Assembly: GCA_038235275.1 (NCBI GenBank)
Contig: JBBSUC010000029.1
Location: 4,545-68,544, forward strand
Origin: Persicitalea sp038235275
Lineage (GTDB): Bacteria > Bacteroidota > Bacteroidia > Cytophagales > Spirosomataceae
Length of the DNA: 64,000 nucleotides
Direction of reading: 5' to 3'
Translations under genes and position numbers: made by a program
Shown: piece after piece, positions 63,112 through 64,000 of the stretch
Layout of the letters: every line of letters begins with the position of its first letter
Position numbering within the stretch: the first letter of the stretch is position 1
The notes under the pieces: generated by a model
Database searches by the model: none
Seen by the model: only the letters and a program-made list of their open reading frames with translations
Told to the model about the DNA's origin: nothing

Positions 63112-63831
63112 TCACCCTTTTTTCCGCCCCGCCGTACTGCTCAGCACCATCTTCCCGCCCGACTGATAATAATCGCACATCGTTTGCAGGACGCACTCGC
63201 TGCATTTCGGGTCGTACCAGGTACACACCCGCTGTCCGTGCCAGTAGAAGTGCTTGTGAAAATTGAAAAGTACCGTGGCGTCGGCGGGCAAATAGCTCAG
63301 CAAAATGTCGTGTGCTTTATTCGCGCTCACCTTCGGGCCAATCAGCCCCACGCGCTGCGTGACGCGGTACACGTGCGTATCGACGGGCAGCAGAGGCTTT
63401 TTGAAATTGAAGAGTAGCAAAAGCGTCGCCGTTTTGGGCCCGACGCCCGGCAGGTCGGTGAGCCATTTCAGGGCGGATTCGGTAGAGAGGTCATGCAGAA
63501 AGTCGATATTGGCTTCTCCTTTTTCCTCAAACAGTCGAGTAAGCACCTGCTGAATGTAGGGCGCTTTCACTTCGGGATAGGTGGCCATGCGGATGGCGTC
63601 AATAAGCTCGGGCAACGGGGCATCGCGGATGGCTTCCCAGGACGGAAAGCGCGCCCGCATGGTTTTGTAGGCTATTTCTTCGTTGGCGTGAGTGGTACGA
63701 TGCGAAAGGATGGTGGTAATCAGTTCGTGCATGGGGTCGGCGCGGCCGTAGATTTCCTGCACGCCGTAGACTTCGTTTAGCCGCTCGTGGGCCAGGATGG
63801 TTTTTGCGGCTAAATCGGGCAAGGCATTCAT
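63112..63831 (-). CDS. Endonuclease III-like DNA glycosylase
   Basis: A 239-residue HhH-GPD enzyme that removes oxidised pyrimidines. The helix-hairpin-helix with the catalytic Lys is LTDLPGVGPKTATLLLL, and the catalytic Asp is in LLPVDTHVYRVTQRVGL. The 4Fe-4S site is CTWYDPKCSECVLQTMC (C-x6-C-x2-C-x5-C). Length is slightly above that of E. coli Nth (211), mostly at both ends. It is convergent with the DUF1080 gene, with a 3-bp gap. Confidence 0.93.
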   Translation of the reverse strand: MNALPDLAAKTILAHERLNEVYGVQEIYGRADPMHELITTILSHRTTHANEEIAYKTMRARFPSWEAIRDAPLPELIDAIRMATYPEVKAPYIQQVLTRLFEEKGEANIDFLHDLSTESALKWLTDLPGVGPKTATLLLLFNFKKPLLPVDTHVYRVTQRVGLIGPKVSANKAHDILLSYLPADATVLFNFHKHFYWHGQRVCTWYDPKCSECVLQTMCDYYQSGGKMVLSSTAGRKKG

Positions 63832-63920
63832 GCAGATAGTAGTCGGAGTGATGATGGAAGCCTTGAGTAGTTTCTGAGAGCCGATAGAATCAAAAAGACT
63901 GTTCCAGTAAACTCAAACCA

Positions 63921-63960
63921 AAAAAGCGCCGAACGGAAATACATACCGTAGGCGCTTTTG
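63921..63960. terminator. Bidirectional rho-independent terminator
   Basis: AAAAAGCGCC (63921-63930) pairs with GGCGCTTTT (63951-63959); an inner ACGG/CCGT extends the stem. A-rich on the left, T-rich on the right. It serves transcripts entering from outside the window. The rest of 63832-64000 holds no gene. Confidence 0.7.
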
Positions 63961-64000
63961 TTAATTTTTAAAGTTTTTTTCACAGTGTAATATTTTCGGA

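Overview
The window looks like a chromosome segment of a Gram-negative Bacteroidota, most likely order Cytophagales (Spirosomataceae/Dyadobacter-like). The reasons are a type B (CHU/gliding-type) T9SS sorting domain, tandem DUF1206 proteins, an RND pump fused to its TolC partner, a DUF1080 protein next to a cytochrome c/PQQ-type sugar dehydrogenase, and promoters of the TAnnTTTG kind. Most of the window is fairly GC-rich (one counted 60-base line at 51361 is 58% G+C). The block 53.3-58.1 kb is clearly AT-rich (one counted line at 54541 is 37%).

Layout. 0-10 kb: glycosyltransferase, EbfC, T9SS cargo, RibBA, GNAT, two DUF1206 membrane proteins, then a sigma/anti-sigma pair whose sigma gene has an in-frame amber stop, and an outer-membrane protein. 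10-17.8 kb: a frameshifted Uma2 endonuclease, a heavy-metal RND efflux operon (adaptor and a CusA-TolC fusion), and a frameshifted exported protein. 17.8-29.8 kb: housekeeping and metabolic genes (cupin, FG-GAP protein, IlvE, UvrA, ABC ATPase, GH2 beta-galactosidase, CoaX). A decayed toxin-antitoxin pair follows uvrA and carries a 194-bp MITE-like insertion. 29.8-38.9 kb: a leftward surface-polysaccharide operon (Wzt-type ATPase, methyltransferase, fucosyltransferase, several GT4/GT2 enzymes), including one in-frame GT4-GT2 chimera. 39.2-47.5 kb: a CysRS gene without its 5' end, subtilase lipoprotein, GcvP, and a membrane metallophosphoesterase.

47.5-52 kb is an RNA-repair locus: a WYL regulator divergent from a slipin/SPFH protein and RtcB RNA ligase. 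The 630-bp divergent region encodes a circularly permuted tRNA-like RNA. Its acceptor stem is capped by TTCG, it has canonical D and T arms, and both ends leave through the anticodon-stem position. This architecture matches the tRNA-mimic module of bacterial Y RNAs (YrlA type), which in Salmonella are encoded beside rtcBA.

53.3-58.1 kb is the best candidate for an undescribed system: a Dam-type adenine methylase convergent with a tightly overlapping trio of a calcineurin-like phosphoesterase, an ORC/AAA-like P-loop ATPase and a protein of unknown family. It is AT-rich, compact and bordered by repeats, which suggests an acquired defence island. I cannot match it to a named system.

58.5-64 kb: secreted carbohydrate-degradation genes and endonuclease III.

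At least four genes in the window carry a single stop or frameshift and one essential gene is truncated, so either real decay or draft-assembly error is widespread here. Function calls come from reading motifs by eye; no database search was run.
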